Source: Microcella alkalica (lineage in GTDB: Bacteria; Actinomycetota; Actinomycetes; Actinomycetales; Microbacteriaceae). From it: DNA of 64,000 nucleotides. Positions 1-8,591 of this stretch are shown here, piece after piece. Numbering within the stretch: the stretch's first letter is position 1; the number at the start of each line of letters is the position of its first letter. The stretch covers positions 310,001-374,000 of the forward strand of contig NZ_JACGWX010000001.1 of assembly GCF_014137945.1 (NCBI RefSeq), read 5' to 3'. The translations under genes were made by a program, and so were the position numbers. Below the pieces are notes generated by a model. That model made no database searches. It saw only the letters and a list, made by a program, of their open reading frames with translations, and was not told the origin of the DNA.

Positions 1-93
1 TCGGGCTTCTTCGGCTCGCGCGTGTTCTCGCGGGCGAACGCGCTCCTGGAGCGACAGGGCGGCACCGCCGTCGACTGGTCGCTGCCCGCCTAG
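1..93 (+). CDS. 3' end of an unidentified gene (partial)
   Basis: An open frame runs from the window edge to a TAG at 91-93 and gives about 30 C-terminal residues ending in DWSLPA. The codon pattern is typical of the genome. Too little is present to name a family. The stop codon is also the first three bases of TAGACT, a likely -10 element for the next gene, so the two genes abut with only 9 bases between stop and next start. Confidence 0.5.
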   Translation, partial: SGFFGSRVFSRANALLERQGGTAVDWSLPA

Positions 94-102
94 ACTGGGC
101 GC

Positions 103-687
103 GTGCTGGAGGAGGAGTACCAACCGCGACGCGTGCTGCCGCCGCACCTGCGCAAGCATCCGGAGCCGGAGGCGCCGTTCGCGTACACGATCCGCGACGC
201 GACCGAGGCGGATCTGCCGTGGGTGCGCGAGATCTACAACCACTATGTCGCCAACTCAACCGTCACCTTCGACGAGAAGCCATGGACCCTCCGGGCGCTC
301 AAGACGAAGTTCGCCAAGGTCCGCGCGCTCGGCCACCCCTTCCTCGTGGCCGAGTCGCCCACCGGCGTGATCCTCGGCTTCGCGTACGTGTACCCGTGGA
401 AGGAGAAGGCGGCCTACCGGTTCACGGTCGAGAACTCGATCTACCTGGGGCCCGCGTCGACGGGGAAGGGCCTCGGGCGGGCGCTCCTCGGCGAGCTCCT
501 CGAGCGATCGCGCGTCGCGGGGATCAAGGAGGTCATCGCGATCATCGCCGATCGCGGAGCGGAGGCCTCGATCGCCCTGCACGAGCAGTTCGGCTTCCGG
601 AAGACGGGCGAGATGGCCCGCGTCGGCTTCAAGTTCGAGCGCTGGCTCGGCATCGTCATGCTGCAGAAGTCGCTCAAGAAGCGCTGA
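103..687 (+). CDS. GNAT N-acetyltransferase, phosphinothricin acetyltransferase-like
   Basis: A 194-residue protein, with a GTG start chosen because TAGACT (91-96) lies six bases upstream and no Shine-Dalgarno is visible. About 28 N-terminal residues form a polar extension; the rest is one GNAT fold. The start of the domain (IRDATEADLPWVREIYNHYV) and the acetyl-CoA loop TGKGLGRALL near residue 120 match the Pat/Bar branch, which acetylates phosphinothricin or methionine-sulfone-type amines. The C-terminal HEQFGFRKTGEM is also typical. The true substrate cannot be read from sequence; many relatives acetylate amino acid analogues. It stands alone, convergent with the lipoprotein gene at 701. 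Confidence 0.85.
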   Translation: MLEEEYQPRRVLPPHLRKHPEPEAPFAYTIRDATEADLPWVREIYNHYVANSTVTFDEKPWTLRALKTKFAKVRALGHPFLVAESPTGVILGFAYVYPWKEKAAYRFTVENSIYLGPASTGKGLGRALLGELLERSRVAGIKEVIAIIADRGAEASIALHEQFGFRKTGEMARVGFKFERWLGIVMLQKSLKKR

Positions 688-700
688 CGCGCCGAGGCAC

Positions 701-1327
701 TCAGTTGTAGACGACGTCGAGGATGTCCGCGGCGATCACGACGGCCTCCTCGTAGAAGACCTCGCCGCCGAGCAGCGTGACGACCGAGACCCACGCGTCA
801 TCGGTGATGACGTGGTGCACGGCGCCCGGCCCCTCCTCGTCGCCGAGGACCCAGAACGTCGCGTCGCCGTTCACCGTCTCACCGGTGTTGAGCCCCTGCG
901 CGGCCAGGTCGGTGACGATCTGCGCACGGTTCGCCGTCGACACCGGGGCGACGCTGAGCGTGAACGCGGCGATGTTCGGCCGGGCGGAGTCCTCGTAGAA
1001 GCAGCTGATGCCGCCGGCCGCCTCCTCGCGCGTCGGCTCGGGCAGGTAGGTCGCTCCGATGTCGGTTCCCGGGCCGCCCACGAGCGAGATCCCCTGGGCC
1101 AGGAAGAACTCGACGCGCGCCTCGGGGATGATGACGGTGCAGTCGGCCGGCATCGCGAAGGTCTGCTCGACCGGCGCCGGCTCGGTTGTCTCGACCGGAG
1201 TCGGCTCGGTCGGAGCCGGCTCGACCGTGTCGACCGCTGCGGGCTCCTCCGGCTCGCTCGCGCAGCCGGCGAGGCCAAGGGCGAGCATGAGGGCCGTGGC
1301 GCTCGAGAGCAGACGGATCGGGGTCAT
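701..1327 (-). CDS. Secreted lipoprotein of unknown function
   Basis: A 208-residue protein with a signal peptide of about 21 residues ending in the lipobox LAGC, so it should be lipidated and exported. A low-complexity Glu/Pro/Thr linker (residues 24-55) follows, then a globular domain with two cysteines (DCTV and SCFY). The start has a good Shine-Dalgarno (AGGAG, four bases before ATG). Its layout (lipobox, PT linker, about 150-residue domain) resembles the lipoprotein at 18156 but no family is recognised. It is divergent from the amidase; the 140 bases between them hold both promoters. Confidence 0.75.
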   Translation of the reverse strand: MTPIRLLSSATALMLALGLAGCASEPEEPAAVDTVEPAPTEPTPVETTEPAPVEQTFAMPADCTVIIPEARVEFFLAQGISLVGGPGTDIGATYLPEPTREEAAGGISCFYEDSARPNIAAFTLSVAPVSTANRAQIVTDLAAQGLNTGETVNGDATFWVLGDEEGPGAVHHVITDDAWVSVVTLLGGEVFYEEAVVIAADILDVVYN

Positions 1328-1467
1328 GTCACTCCTAGGCTGCGAGATCGTCGGCGCGAATCTAACAGCCGTCGAGACGCCGTCACTCCGCTCAGAGACC
1401 CGGGGGCCGCCCGGCCGGGCCTTCGTTGCGGAATCGTTGCACGGGGCCGGTCGCTAGGCTCGCGAGA

Positions 1468-2898
1468 GTGTTCGAACTCCACCACCTGAGCGCCCTCGAG
1501 CAGTGGGAATGGCTGCACTCGAAGCGGATCTCGCCGAGCGAGCTCCTCGAGCACTACCTGACGCGCATCGATCGGATCAACAGCGAGGTCGGCGCTCTCA
1601 CGGTCGTCGACGCCGATCGGGCGCGGCGTCGCGCCCGCGAGGTCGAGACGTCGGTTCCGCGCACGGCGCCGCTGTGGGGAATCCCCGTCGCCGACAAGGA
1701 GCTCGTGCCACGCGTCGGCCAGCGGACGACGTTCGGCTCTCGACTGCACGCGGACGCCGTCGCGACCGAGTCGCACGAGCTCGTCCGACAGCTCGACGCG
1801 GCCGGCGCCATGAGCGTCGGTGCGACCGCCGCCCCGGAATACGGGCTCGCGTCGTACACCGAGTCGCTCGTCGCGCCGCCAGCGAGGAACCCCTACGACC
1901 TCGCGCGAGGCGCGGGAGGCTCGAGCGGCGGGGCGGCCGCGGCCGTCGCCGCCGGTCTGCTTCCGCTCGCGCCCGGGAGTGACGGGGGTGGGAGCATCCG
2001 CATCCCCGCCGCCGCATGCGGGCTCGTGGGGCTCAAGCCGTCCCGCGGTCGTATTCCGGGCGGCAGCGGGCTCGACCGTCTTGCGGGGCTCGTCGTCCCC
2101 GGTCCGATCGCGAGAACCGTGGCGGATGCTGCGCTCATGCTCGATGCCCTCGTGGCCGCCGCGCCCTGGGAGTTCGCGACCCGCGCCCCCAGTCCCCACG
2201 ACGGGCCGTTCCTCGGCGCGGCGGTGCGGGGCGAGGGCCGATTCCAGCTCGGCGTGATGACCGCATCCCCGTGGGACGAGTGGACGGACATCCGCATCGC
2301 CCCCGAGGCTCGCGCGGCGCTCGACGAGGCGATCGCCGAGTTCGCGGCGATGGGTCACTGCATCGGGGAGGTCGCGCTCGACGCGGAGCCCGACTACGGC
2401 ACGCACTTCCGCACCGTGTGGATGGCGGGTGCCGCGGGGATCCCCGCGCGGACGCAAGCCGAGCTCGCGCTGCTCGAGCCGCTCACCGCGTGGCTCGTCG
2501 CGCAGGGGAGAGCCATGCCCGCCGAGCGGCTCGTCGAGGCTCTCGCGTGGCTCACGGGCTTCGAGCGCCGCGTCATCCGTCGGTTCTCGAGCGTCGACGT
2601 CGTCGTCACGCCCGCGGTGGCGATGACTCCGCGGCCGCTCGGCTGGTACGACCAGTCGGATGCGGAGCGGAACTTCGACCAGCAGGTCCGGTACACGCCG
2701 TGGACGAGCTTCGTGAACGTCAGCGGGCTCCCCGCCCTGACCCTGCCCGTCGGACTCACGCCCCCTGACTCGGCCGAGCCGGGGCTCCCGATGGGCGTCC
2801 AGCTTATCGGCCGGCCCGGCGGCGAGGCCGACCTGCTCGCGCTCGGCGCGCAGTGGGAGCGGCGCCGTCGCGCGCGGCTCCACCCGCCCCAGTGGTGA
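1468..2898 (+). CDS. Amidase signature family hydrolase
   Basis: A 476-residue amidase-signature enzyme, a Ser-cisSer-Lys amide hydrolase. The visible triad is Lys77 (VADKEL), cis-Ser152/153 in GGSSGG and nucleophile Ser176 in SDGGGSIRIPA. An upstream in-frame TTG at 1426 exists, but GTG at 1468 is preferred: the protein then begins FELHHLSALEQ as relatives do, and TAGGCT (1455-1460) sits seven bases upstream as a leaderless -10. The C-terminal half has the usual VTPAVAMTPRPLG and GLPMGVQLIG segments. It is a stand-alone gene, not the GatA subunit, since gatB and gatC are absent. Substrate unknown; 6-aminohexanoate-cyclic-dimer-hydrolase-like enzymes are one related group. Confidence 0.88.
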   Translation: MFELHHLSALEQWEWLHSKRISPSELLEHYLTRIDRINSEVGALTVVDADRARRRAREVETSVPRTAPLWGIPVADKELVPRVGQRTTFGSRLHADAVATESHELVRQLDAAGAMSVGATAAPEYGLASYTESLVAPPARNPYDLARGAGGSSGGAAAAVAAGLLPLAPGSDGGGSIRIPAAACGLVGLKPSRGRIPGGSGLDRLAGLVVPGPIARTVADAALMLDALVAAAPWEFATRAPSPHDGPFLGAAVRGEGRFQLGVMTASPWDEWTDIRIAPEARAALDEAIAEFAAMGHCIGEVALDAEPDYGTHFRTVWMAGAAGIPARTQAELALLEPLTAWLVAQGRAMPAERLVEALAWLTGFERRVIRRFSSVDVVVTPAVAMTPRPLGWYDQSDAERNFDQQVRYTPWTSFVNVSGLPALTLPVGLTPPDSAEPGLPMGVQLIGRPGGEADLLALGAQWERRRRARLHPPQW

Positions 2899-2934
2899 CG
2901 TCGGGCGCGCTCCGTCGCGGGTGATCGGCGCGCG

Positions 2935-3762
2935 TCAGCGCTCGACGGCGGTCGGCACGCCGATGCGCTGCGCGACCGCCTGCCACAGCTCGTCGGCCAG
3001 ACGCGCGTCGCTCGCGCTCGGATGCGTCGCGCCGAGCGGGTCGAGCCCGTCGAAGTACGTTCCGTTCGGCACGCCCAGCTCAGGGGTGTCGACGAGGTGG
3101 ACGAGCGGCGCGGCGCCGGCCTCCGGCGAGATCTGCATCGATCCCGCCACCAGCTGGATCAGCCGCGCGGTTCGCGACTCAGCGCCGAAGCCGCTGCGCA
3201 CGTACCCGGGATGGAAGGGGTAGGCCTCGAGCCCGGTGCGCGCTGCGAGCGATCGCGCGTAGAGGATCGTCGCGAGCTTGCTCGCTCCGTAGGCGCGCCA
3301 TCCCGCACCGTAGCGGCGATCGGCGAAGTCGAGATCGTCGAGGCGCAGGCCGCCGAGCCGGTTCAGCACGCTCGACGTGAGCACCACGCGCCCGGTGTCG
3401 CGAGCCGCTCGCAGTCGTGGCACGAGCAGCTCGGTGAGCAGGGCGGGTGCGAGCACATTGCGCTGGAGCGTCGCCTCGTTGCCGTCCGGGGTCGTTGTCC
3501 GTCGGCTCACGATGCCCCCGGCGTTGTTGACGAGCGCGTCGATCCGCGGGAAGCGCGAGAGCAGCTCGCTCGCGAGAGCGCGCACCTGGTCGAGCTCGTC
3601 GAAGTCGGCGGTCAAGGGGATGCCTCCCGCTCGCGCGGCGACGGCGGCCGTCCGGTCCGCGTCCCGACCGACGACCGCGACCTGCCACTCGCGCCGTGCG
3701 AGCTCGACCACCGCAGCGGCGCCGAGGCCCGAGCTCGCTCCCGTGACGACGACCGTGCGCAT
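2935..3762 (-). CDS. Short-chain dehydrogenase/reductase
   Basis: A 275-residue SDR. Key elements are the nucleotide-binding TGASSGLG (residues 7-14), NNAG (79-82), catalytic Ser130/131, and Tyr158-x3-Lys162 (YGASK). The long LDDLDFADRRYGAGWRAYGASK segment resembles retinol-dehydrogenase/protochlorophyllide-reductase-like SDRs. The start is ATG at 3762 (MRTVVVTG); a longer frame to 3873 only adds proline/arginine-rich noise inside the upstream gene. The start overlaps the stop of that gene by one base (TGATG), implying translational coupling. Substrate unknown. Confidence 0.87.
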   Translation of the reverse strand: MRTVVVTGASSGLGAAAVVELARREWQVAVVGRDADRTAAVAARAGGIPLTADFDELDQVRALASELLSRFPRIDALVNNAGGIVSRRTTTPDGNEATLQRNVLAPALLTELLVPRLRAARDTGRVVLTSSVLNRLGGLRLDDLDFADRRYGAGWRAYGASKLATILYARSLAARTGLEAYPFHPGYVRSGFGAESRTARLIQLVAGSMQISPEAGAAPLVHLVDTPELGVPNGTYFDGLDPLGATHPSASDARLADELWQAVAQRIGVPTAVER

Positions 3763-4196
3763 CAGAGGTAGCCGCCCGATTCCAGGCCAGCGGCGATCTC
3801 GAAGCGGTTGCGCAGCGGATCCCGGCCCGCCGCGAGGTACAGGGGGATCATCGCGAGGCCGTACCGGCGCCACTGCGCGCGGTGCGCGGCCTCGTGCGCC
3901 AGCACGCGAGGGCTGAGAGCATCATGGGTCAGGTAGACGGCTCCGAGGGTCGTCCCCCCGCGGCCGAACGCCCAGCGCGGCATCCCCGCGCAGACGATGA
4001 CCCCGCCGCGACGGGAGACGCGGAATCCGCTGAGCACGGCGCCCCATGCGAGAGCGAGCGCGGTGACCAGCGCGTACCCGGGCAGGGCGACCACCGGATG
4101 CAGCCCGAGCCGGCGCAGCCACCGCACGCGCGCCAGCGCGCCGACCGCTCGCGCCGCGCGCGCGGTGGCGGCGGGTCGAGAGCGGACCGCGGTCAT
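3762..4196 (-). CDS. Small membrane-associated HExxH protein
   Basis: A 144-residue basic protein with one hydrophobic stretch (about residues 38-57, VALPGYALVTALALAWGAVL) and an HExxH motif, H101-E102-x2-H105 (LAHEAAHRAQW), the zinc-binding core of metallopeptidases. A possible third ligand is the Glu in NRFEIAAG near residue 133. It is too short for a conventional peptidase, so it may be a mini-zincin or only structurally related. Relatives are sometimes labelled Fe-S oxidoreductase, but no Cys cluster is present. The start is preceded by TAGGAA six bases upstream. It is translationally coupled to the SDR gene that follows. Confidence 0.6.
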   Translation of the reverse strand: MTAVRSRPAATARAARAVGALARVRWLRRLGLHPVVALPGYALVTALALAWGAVLSGFRVSRRGGVIVCAGMPRWAFGRGGTTLGAVYLTHDALSPRVLAHEAAHRAQWRRYGLAMIPLYLAAGRDPLRNRFEIAAGLESGGYL

Positions 4197-4246
4197 GCCC
4201 CATTCCTAGCAGTTGTGCGCGACGCGGGTGGGAGGCCGTCCCGGGC

Positions 4247-5728
4247 TCAGGCGCGACGCTGCGCGCGATCCGTCTCCAGCAGCCGCAACCAGATCTCGCT
4301 CATCGTGGGATACGAGGGGACCGCGTGCTGCAGCCGGGCGATCGGGACCTCGCCCACGATCGCGATCGTGGCGGCGTGCACGAGCTCGGCGACGTCGTCT
4401 CCGACGGCGGTGAACCCGATCACGACATCGCGCGCGTCGTCGATGACGAGGCGCGCCCGGCCTCGATAGCCCTCCGCGTGCAGGCTCGCGCCCGCGACGT
4501 GCCCGATCTCGTAGTCGGAGACGCGGATCGCGAGCCCTCGCCCCGCGGCGCCTGCGGCGGTCATCCCGACGGAGGCGACCTCGGGCGAGGTGAACGCGAC
4601 CGACGGGACGGCGTCGTGGTCGGCGGTCGCGGAGTGGGCGCCCCAGCGGCTCGCGTCGACCTCCTCGCCGCGAGCTCGTGCGGCGATGACGTCGCCCGCG
4701 GCGCGCGCCTGATACTTGCCCTGATGCGTGAGCAGTGCCCGGTGGTTGACGTCGCCGACGGCGTAGAGCCAGTCGTGCCCGTCGACGCGCAGCGAGTCGT
4801 CCACGTGCAGCCACGCGCCGGGTTCGAGACCGATCGTCTCGAGACCGAGACGATCGGTGCGAGGCCGCCGGCCGGTCGCGACGAGCACCTCGTCCGCCTC
4901 CACGCTCGCGGCGCCGCCCTCGAGCCCGATCATCACTGTGCCGTCGGCGCGGCGGTCGACGCGCGTCGGCGAGGCGCCCGTGAACACCGTGACGCCCTCG
5001 TCGCGGAGCCGCCGGCTCACGAGCTCGCTCGCGAACTCCTCGAGGTTCGACAGCAGTCGGCCTCGGCTGATGAGCGTCACCGTCGAGCCCAGGCCGGCGA
5101 ACGCGGTCGCCATCTCGCAGCCGACCACGCCTCCGCCGATGATGGCGAGCCGCTCGGAGACGCGCTCCGCACTCGTCGCCTCGCGCGATGTCCACGGGGC
5201 GGCCTCCGCGAGGCCGGGGATGCCCGGGATCGCCGCGTCGGAGCCGGTGCAGATCGCGACGGCGCTGCGCGCGATGATCACGCGCTCTTCCCCGTCGGGC
5301 GTCGTCACGACGACCCGCCTCGCGCCGTCCAGCCGCGCCTCGCCGCGCACTAGCGCGATACCGGCGCTGTCGAGCCAGCGCACCTGCCCCGAGTCGTCCC
5401 AGTGGCTTGCGACCGCGTCGCGGCGCGCGAGCACCGCCTCGACATCGAGCCGACCGGTCGCAGCCTCGCGCGAGCCGGGGAGGGCGCGGGCGGCGCGCAG
5501 GGCGGACACCGATCGGACGAGCGCCTTCGACGGCATGCAGGCCCAGTACGAGCATTCGCCGCCGACGAGCTCGCTCTCGATGACGACCGCCGTGAGGCCG
5601 CCCTGCACGGCGCGGTCGGCTACGTTCTCGCCAACGGCGCCCGCGCCGATGACGACGAGGTCGTACGCCTCCTCGAGCGGGGCGGTCGTCGCCGCGGTGG
5701 CGCGGAGCGGGCGGGGCGGCTGGGTCAC
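4247..5728 (-). CDS. FAD-dependent pyridine nucleotide-disulfide oxidoreductase, MerA-like
   Basis: A 493-residue flavoprotein of the glutathione reductase / dihydrolipoamide dehydrogenase fold. It has an FAD site VVIGAGAVGE (about residues 25-34), a redox pair C59-x4-C64 in GGECSYWACMPSKA, an NAD(P) site IIGGGVVGCEMA, and the second FAD motif LYAVGDVN. The C-terminal dimer motif reads SYPTMSE where lipoamide dehydrogenases have HPTLSE, so the catalytic His is Tyr, as in mercuric reductases. It is therefore unlikely to be a standard E3 subunit, and no ketoacid dehydrogenase genes are nearby. No N-terminal HMA domain or mer genes are present. Physiological substrate unknown. Confidence 0.85.
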   Translation of the reverse strand: MTQPPRPLRATAATTAPLEEAYDLVVIGAGAVGENVADRAVQGGLTAVVIESELVGGECSYWACMPSKALVRSVSALRAARALPGSREAATGRLDVEAVLARRDAVASHWDDSGQVRWLDSAGIALVRGEARLDGARRVVVTTPDGEERVIIARSAVAICTGSDAAIPGIPGLAEAAPWTSREATSAERVSERLAIIGGGVVGCEMATAFAGLGSTVTLISRGRLLSNLEEFASELVSRRLRDEGVTVFTGASPTRVDRRADGTVMIGLEGGAASVEADEVLVATGRRPRTDRLGLETIGLEPGAWLHVDDSLRVDGHDWLYAVGDVNHRALLTHQGKYQARAAGDVIAARARGEEVDASRWGAHSATADHDAVPSVAFTSPEVASVGMTAAGAAGRGLAIRVSDYEIGHVAGASLHAEGYRGRARLVIDDARDVVIGFTAVGDDVAELVHAATIAIVGEVPIARLQHAVPSYPTMSEIWLRLLETDRAQRRA

Positions 5729-5738
5729 GGCGCGGCTC

Positions 5739-6566
5739 CTATCGGCTCACGAAGCGGGGAGTCTCGCGACGGAGGAAGGCCTCCATGCCGATGCGGGCAT
5801 CCTCGGTCTGCATGAGCCGCACGAGCTCGCCCTGCAGGCGGGCGGCCGCCGCCGCGGGGCCCTCCGCGACGGCGAGGCGGGCGTTCTCGAGGGTCGCCTG
5901 CACGGCGAGCGGCGCCTGCACCGAGATGCGGTGGGCGAGCTCGACGGCGCGCGCGAGCTGCTCGCCCGGCTCGACGATCTCGGAGACGATACCCATGCGG
6001 GCGGCCTCGACGGCGTCGAAGCGGTCGCCGGTGAGCATCCACCGCATTGCGCTGCTCCACCCGGCCACCGCGGGGAAGCGGAGGGTCGCGCCGCCGAACG
6101 GCAGAATCGCGCGGGCCACCTCGAGCTGCGAGAACGAGGTGTCGCTCGCGGCGACCACGACGTCGCTCGCGAGCGCGAGCTCGATGCCGAGCGTCAGGCA
6201 CGTTCCCTGCACGGCGAGCACGACGGGCTTTCTCACGCGCGGCCCCTGCACGCCCCAGGGGTCGATGCCGCCCTCGGGAACCATCGCGAGCCCCTCGGGG
6301 CCCACGCGAGGAGCGATGTCGCCGAGATCCAGGCCGCCCGTGAAGTGGTCGCCGTGGGCGAAGACGACGCCGACGCGGGCCTCCTCGGCGCGGTCGAGCT
6401 CGCCGTACGCGAGCGCGAGCTGCTGGAGCATCGCGAGGTCGGCGGCGTTGCGCTTGTCGACGCGATCGAGGCCGATGAGCAGAAGATGGCCGTCGCGCTC
6501 GACGGTGACGCGGCGCGGAGCGGCGACGGCGGTCGGGGCGGCGGGGGCAGCGGGGGAGTCGGACAT
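5739..6566 (-). CDS. Enoyl-CoA hydratase/isomerase (crotonase) family protein
   Basis: A 275-residue crotonase-fold enzyme; the family adds water to, or isomerises, enoyl-CoA thioesters in fatty-acid or side-chain degradation. The two catalytic glutamates of enoyl-CoA hydratase align with Glu129 (LGIELALASD) and Glu149 (FSQLEVARAILPFGG), and the oxyanion-hole region is HFTGGLDLGDIA. ATG at 6566 is preferred over GTG at 6584 because TAGAGT (6574-6579) lies seven bases upstream of it. It ends 10 bases before the flavoprotein start, so the two may be co-transcribed. Called in databases simply crotonase/enoyl-CoA hydratase. Confidence 0.87.
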   Translation of the reverse strand: MSDSPAAPAAPTAVAAPRRVTVERDGHLLLIGLDRVDKRNAADLAMLQQLALAYGELDRAEEARVGVVFAHGDHFTGGLDLGDIAPRVGPEGLAMVPEGGIDPWGVQGPRVRKPVVLAVQGTCLTLGIELALASDVVVAASDTSFSQLEVARAILPFGGATLRFPAVAGWSSAMRWMLTGDRFDAVEAARMGIVSEIVEPGEQLARAVELAHRISVQAPLAVQATLENARLAVAEGPAAAAARLQGELVRLMQTEDARIGMEAFLRRETPRFVSR

Positions 6567-6623
6567 GCGCGCCACTCTAGCCACCGCCGTCGGCGACCAG
6601 CCGATGCGGTCGACAGAGCGTCG

Positions 6624-7475
6624 TCAGGCCGCGGGAGGGGCCTCGGGTGCGCTCCAGCCGGCCGAGGCCGACACCGCCCCGGGAACGGGGCGCGTGAGCG
6701 CGGAGATGATGCGGAGGATGCTCGGCAGGTCGTCGCCCGCAGCCTCCGCGCTCGCCGGGGCGAACTCGGTGACGCCCGCGCCGGAGAGCGGGAGGGCGGC
6801 GCGCGCCGCGCCGATCGCGGCGACCAGCTCGGAGACCGTCGTGCCGAACGGCGTGGGGAAGCCCACGCCGCCGAACTCGGCCGGGTCGATGACGTCGAGG
6901 TCGACGTGGATGTAGAGCTCGGTCGCGCCCTCGGACGCTCGTTCGGCGACGGCGGCTCCGACATCGACGACCGCGACATGGGCGATCCCGAGGCTCTCAG
7001 CGGCGTGCTCCTCGGCCGGGTCGAGGTCGCGGGCGCCGACGAGCAGCACATCGGCGGGGGCCACGAGTCCCTGGTCGATGATCGACCGCAGCACCATGCC
7101 GTGGAAGGCGCCGGAGGGCGAGCTCGTCGGCGTGTTGAGGTCGGCGTGCGCGTCCGCCCAGACGAGCGCGGTGCGGCCTCGCCTGGCGACATGCTCGATG
7201 GCGGCGAGCTCGACTCCGCAATCCCCGCCGATGGTGATCGCGGGCCCGTCGATCTCGGCGAGAGCCGTCGCCTGCCGTTCGCGCACGATGCGCAGCGAGC
7301 TCCAGCGGTGGATGCCGGTCTGCTCGGCGTCTCCGGCCTCGAGAGGCACCTCGATCACCGTCGTGGCGCTCGTCGGCAGGTCGCCGCGGATCGCCTCCGC
7401 CCCGTCGACGAGCCGCATCGCGCGCTCTGCTCCCGAGCCCTGCCATTGGGGTACCACGACGAAGTGCGCTGCCAT
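6624..7475 (-). CDS. Arginase-family ureohydrolase with His-to-Cys metal ligand
   Basis: A 283-residue arginase/agmatinase-fold protein. Metal-binding motifs are GGDC (D85-C86), DAHAD (D108, H110, D112) and HVDLDVIDP. Classical arginases have GGDH; here the first His ligand of the binuclear Mn centre is Cys86. The substrate loop NTPTSSPSGAFHG closely resembles that of true arginases. The hydroxyarginine hydrolase DcsB also has GGDC, so a modified guanidino substrate is possible (inference). ATG at 7475 is four bases after the stop of the membrane protein gene with no Shine-Dalgarno, suggesting reinitiation coupling; a longer frame to 8093 is only a shadow. Confidence 0.85.
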   Translation of the reverse strand: MAAHFVVVPQWQGSGAERAMRLVDGAEAIRGDLPTSATTVIEVPLEAGDAEQTGIHRWSSLRIVRERQATALAEIDGPAITIGGDCGVELAAIEHVARRGRTALVWADAHADLNTPTSSPSGAFHGMVLRSIIDQGLVAPADVLLVGARDLDPAEEHAAESLGIAHVAVVDVGAAVAERASEGATELYIHVDLDVIDPAEFGGVGFPTPFGTTVSELVAAIGAARAALPLSGAGVTEFAPASAEAAGDDLPSILRIISALTRPVPGAVSASAGWSAPEAPPAA

Positions 7476-7479
7476 GGGG

Positions 7480-8511
7480 TCAGTCTCGCACCCGTGCCGG
7501 GCGGAAGGGGAGGACCGAGAGTCCCGAGAGCGCCGCCTCGAGCGGCCCGCGTCGCCCGAGCGCCTCGCACGCGAGACCCACGGCGACCCCCGCGACCGAG
7601 AGCACGATGAGGATGCCCCAGCCGACTGCGCCCTCGAACCTGCCTGCGCCGCCGAGCGGCGCGAGCGCGGCGACGACGAGCACGTGCCCGACGTACACCG
7701 TGAGCGCGACGCGACCGAGGGCGCGCAGCGGTTCGAGGACGAGCCGCGCGGTTCGCGGGGCGGCGGCGGCCTGGCTCTCCGGAGTCGCGGGGTCGAGAAG
7801 GACGAGCAGGAGCCCGAGAGCGGCCGCGGCGAGGCCTCCCGAGCCGAGCAACTCGGCGATCGTGCCGGAGTGCGCCTCCGCCGTGATTTCCTCGATCCCG
7901 AGCGATGCGCCGCCGGTGATCTGCGGCAGCAGCATCGCGGCCCCGTAGCCGACGATGCTCGCCGAGGCCCCGCCGAGCACGAGCGCCAGCCGCACGCGCC
8001 GCCGTCCGAGGCCCGAGCGGGCGGCGAGAAGGCCAGCCGCGAGCACCGGAACCCAGAGCAGCGCCGGGTACCAGCCGGTGAGCAGGTATTCAACCGCCGT
8101 CGCGGCCGGCTCCTGCTCGGGAACGCCCGCGCGCTCGACGGCGTCGCGGAGCGCGGGCCCGATGACGAGCACGGCAGCGCCCACCGCGGCGAGGGCCAAG
8201 CGCGGGAGGAACAGGAGCGGCACCATGAGCAGGAACATCACGCCGTAGTAGTCCAGGATCACCGCAATCCCGTGGGGCAGAAGCCACAGGAGCACGCCGG
8301 CGAGCACGAGCGCGAGAGCGCGGATGAGGAGGCGCAGCTGCCGCTCGGAGCGCTCGCCGGCGGGAGAGGGAGCATCCTGCCCCGTCATCAGACCGAGCGA
8401 GACGCCCGCGACGAGCGCGAACAGCAGGGATGGGCGGCCGTCGACGACGAGCTCCGTCGCCCCCAGCCCGCCCGAGCGAGGGACGGTGTGCGCCGCGATC
8501 ATGCCGAGCAC
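7480..8511 (-). CDS. Multi-pass membrane protein, DUF418/DUF1624 acyltransferase-like
   Basis: Mostly hydrophobic protein with about eight membrane segments. RPSLLFALVAGVSLGLMTG and the C-terminal VALTVYVGHVLVVAAL are hallmarks of the heparan-alpha-glucosaminide N-acetyltransferase-like / DUF418 group. The coordinates use the first conventional start (GTG 8511). The frame stays open upstream and encodes the conserved family N-terminus RWAGVDAARGLAVLGM without any ATG, GTG or TTG, so the true start is probably further up, perhaps CTG at 8595 overlapping the pspA stop (CTGA). Truncating at 8511 would cut into the first helix. It lies between pspA and the arginase-like gene. Confidence 0.75.
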   Translation of the reverse strand: MLGMIAAHTVPRSGGLGATELVVDGRPSLLFALVAGVSLGLMTGQDAPSPAGERSERQLRLLIRALALVLAGVLLWLLPHGIAVILDYYGVMFLLMVPLLFLPRLALAAVGAAVLVIGPALRDAVERAGVPEQEPAATAVEYLLTGWYPALLWVPVLAAGLLAARSGLGRRRVRLALVLGGASASIVGYGAAMLLPQITGGASLGIEEITAEAHSGTIAELLGSGGLAAAALGLLLVLLDPATPESQAAAAPRTARLVLEPLRALGRVALTVYVGHVLVVAALAPLGGAGRFEGAVGWGILIVLSVAGVAVGLACEALGRRGPLEAALSGLSVLPFRPARVRD

Positions 8512-8591
8512 CGCCAGCCCGCGCGCGGCATCGACCCCCGCCCAGCGCGGACGGGGGTCGATGGCGGTGCGATCGGCAGCGGCCAGGCGCG

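Noticed and set aside
3763-3873. N-terminal extension of the SDR gene
   Set aside because: It adds Pro/Arg-rich residues inside the upstream gene; the Rossmann motif begins right after ATG 3762.
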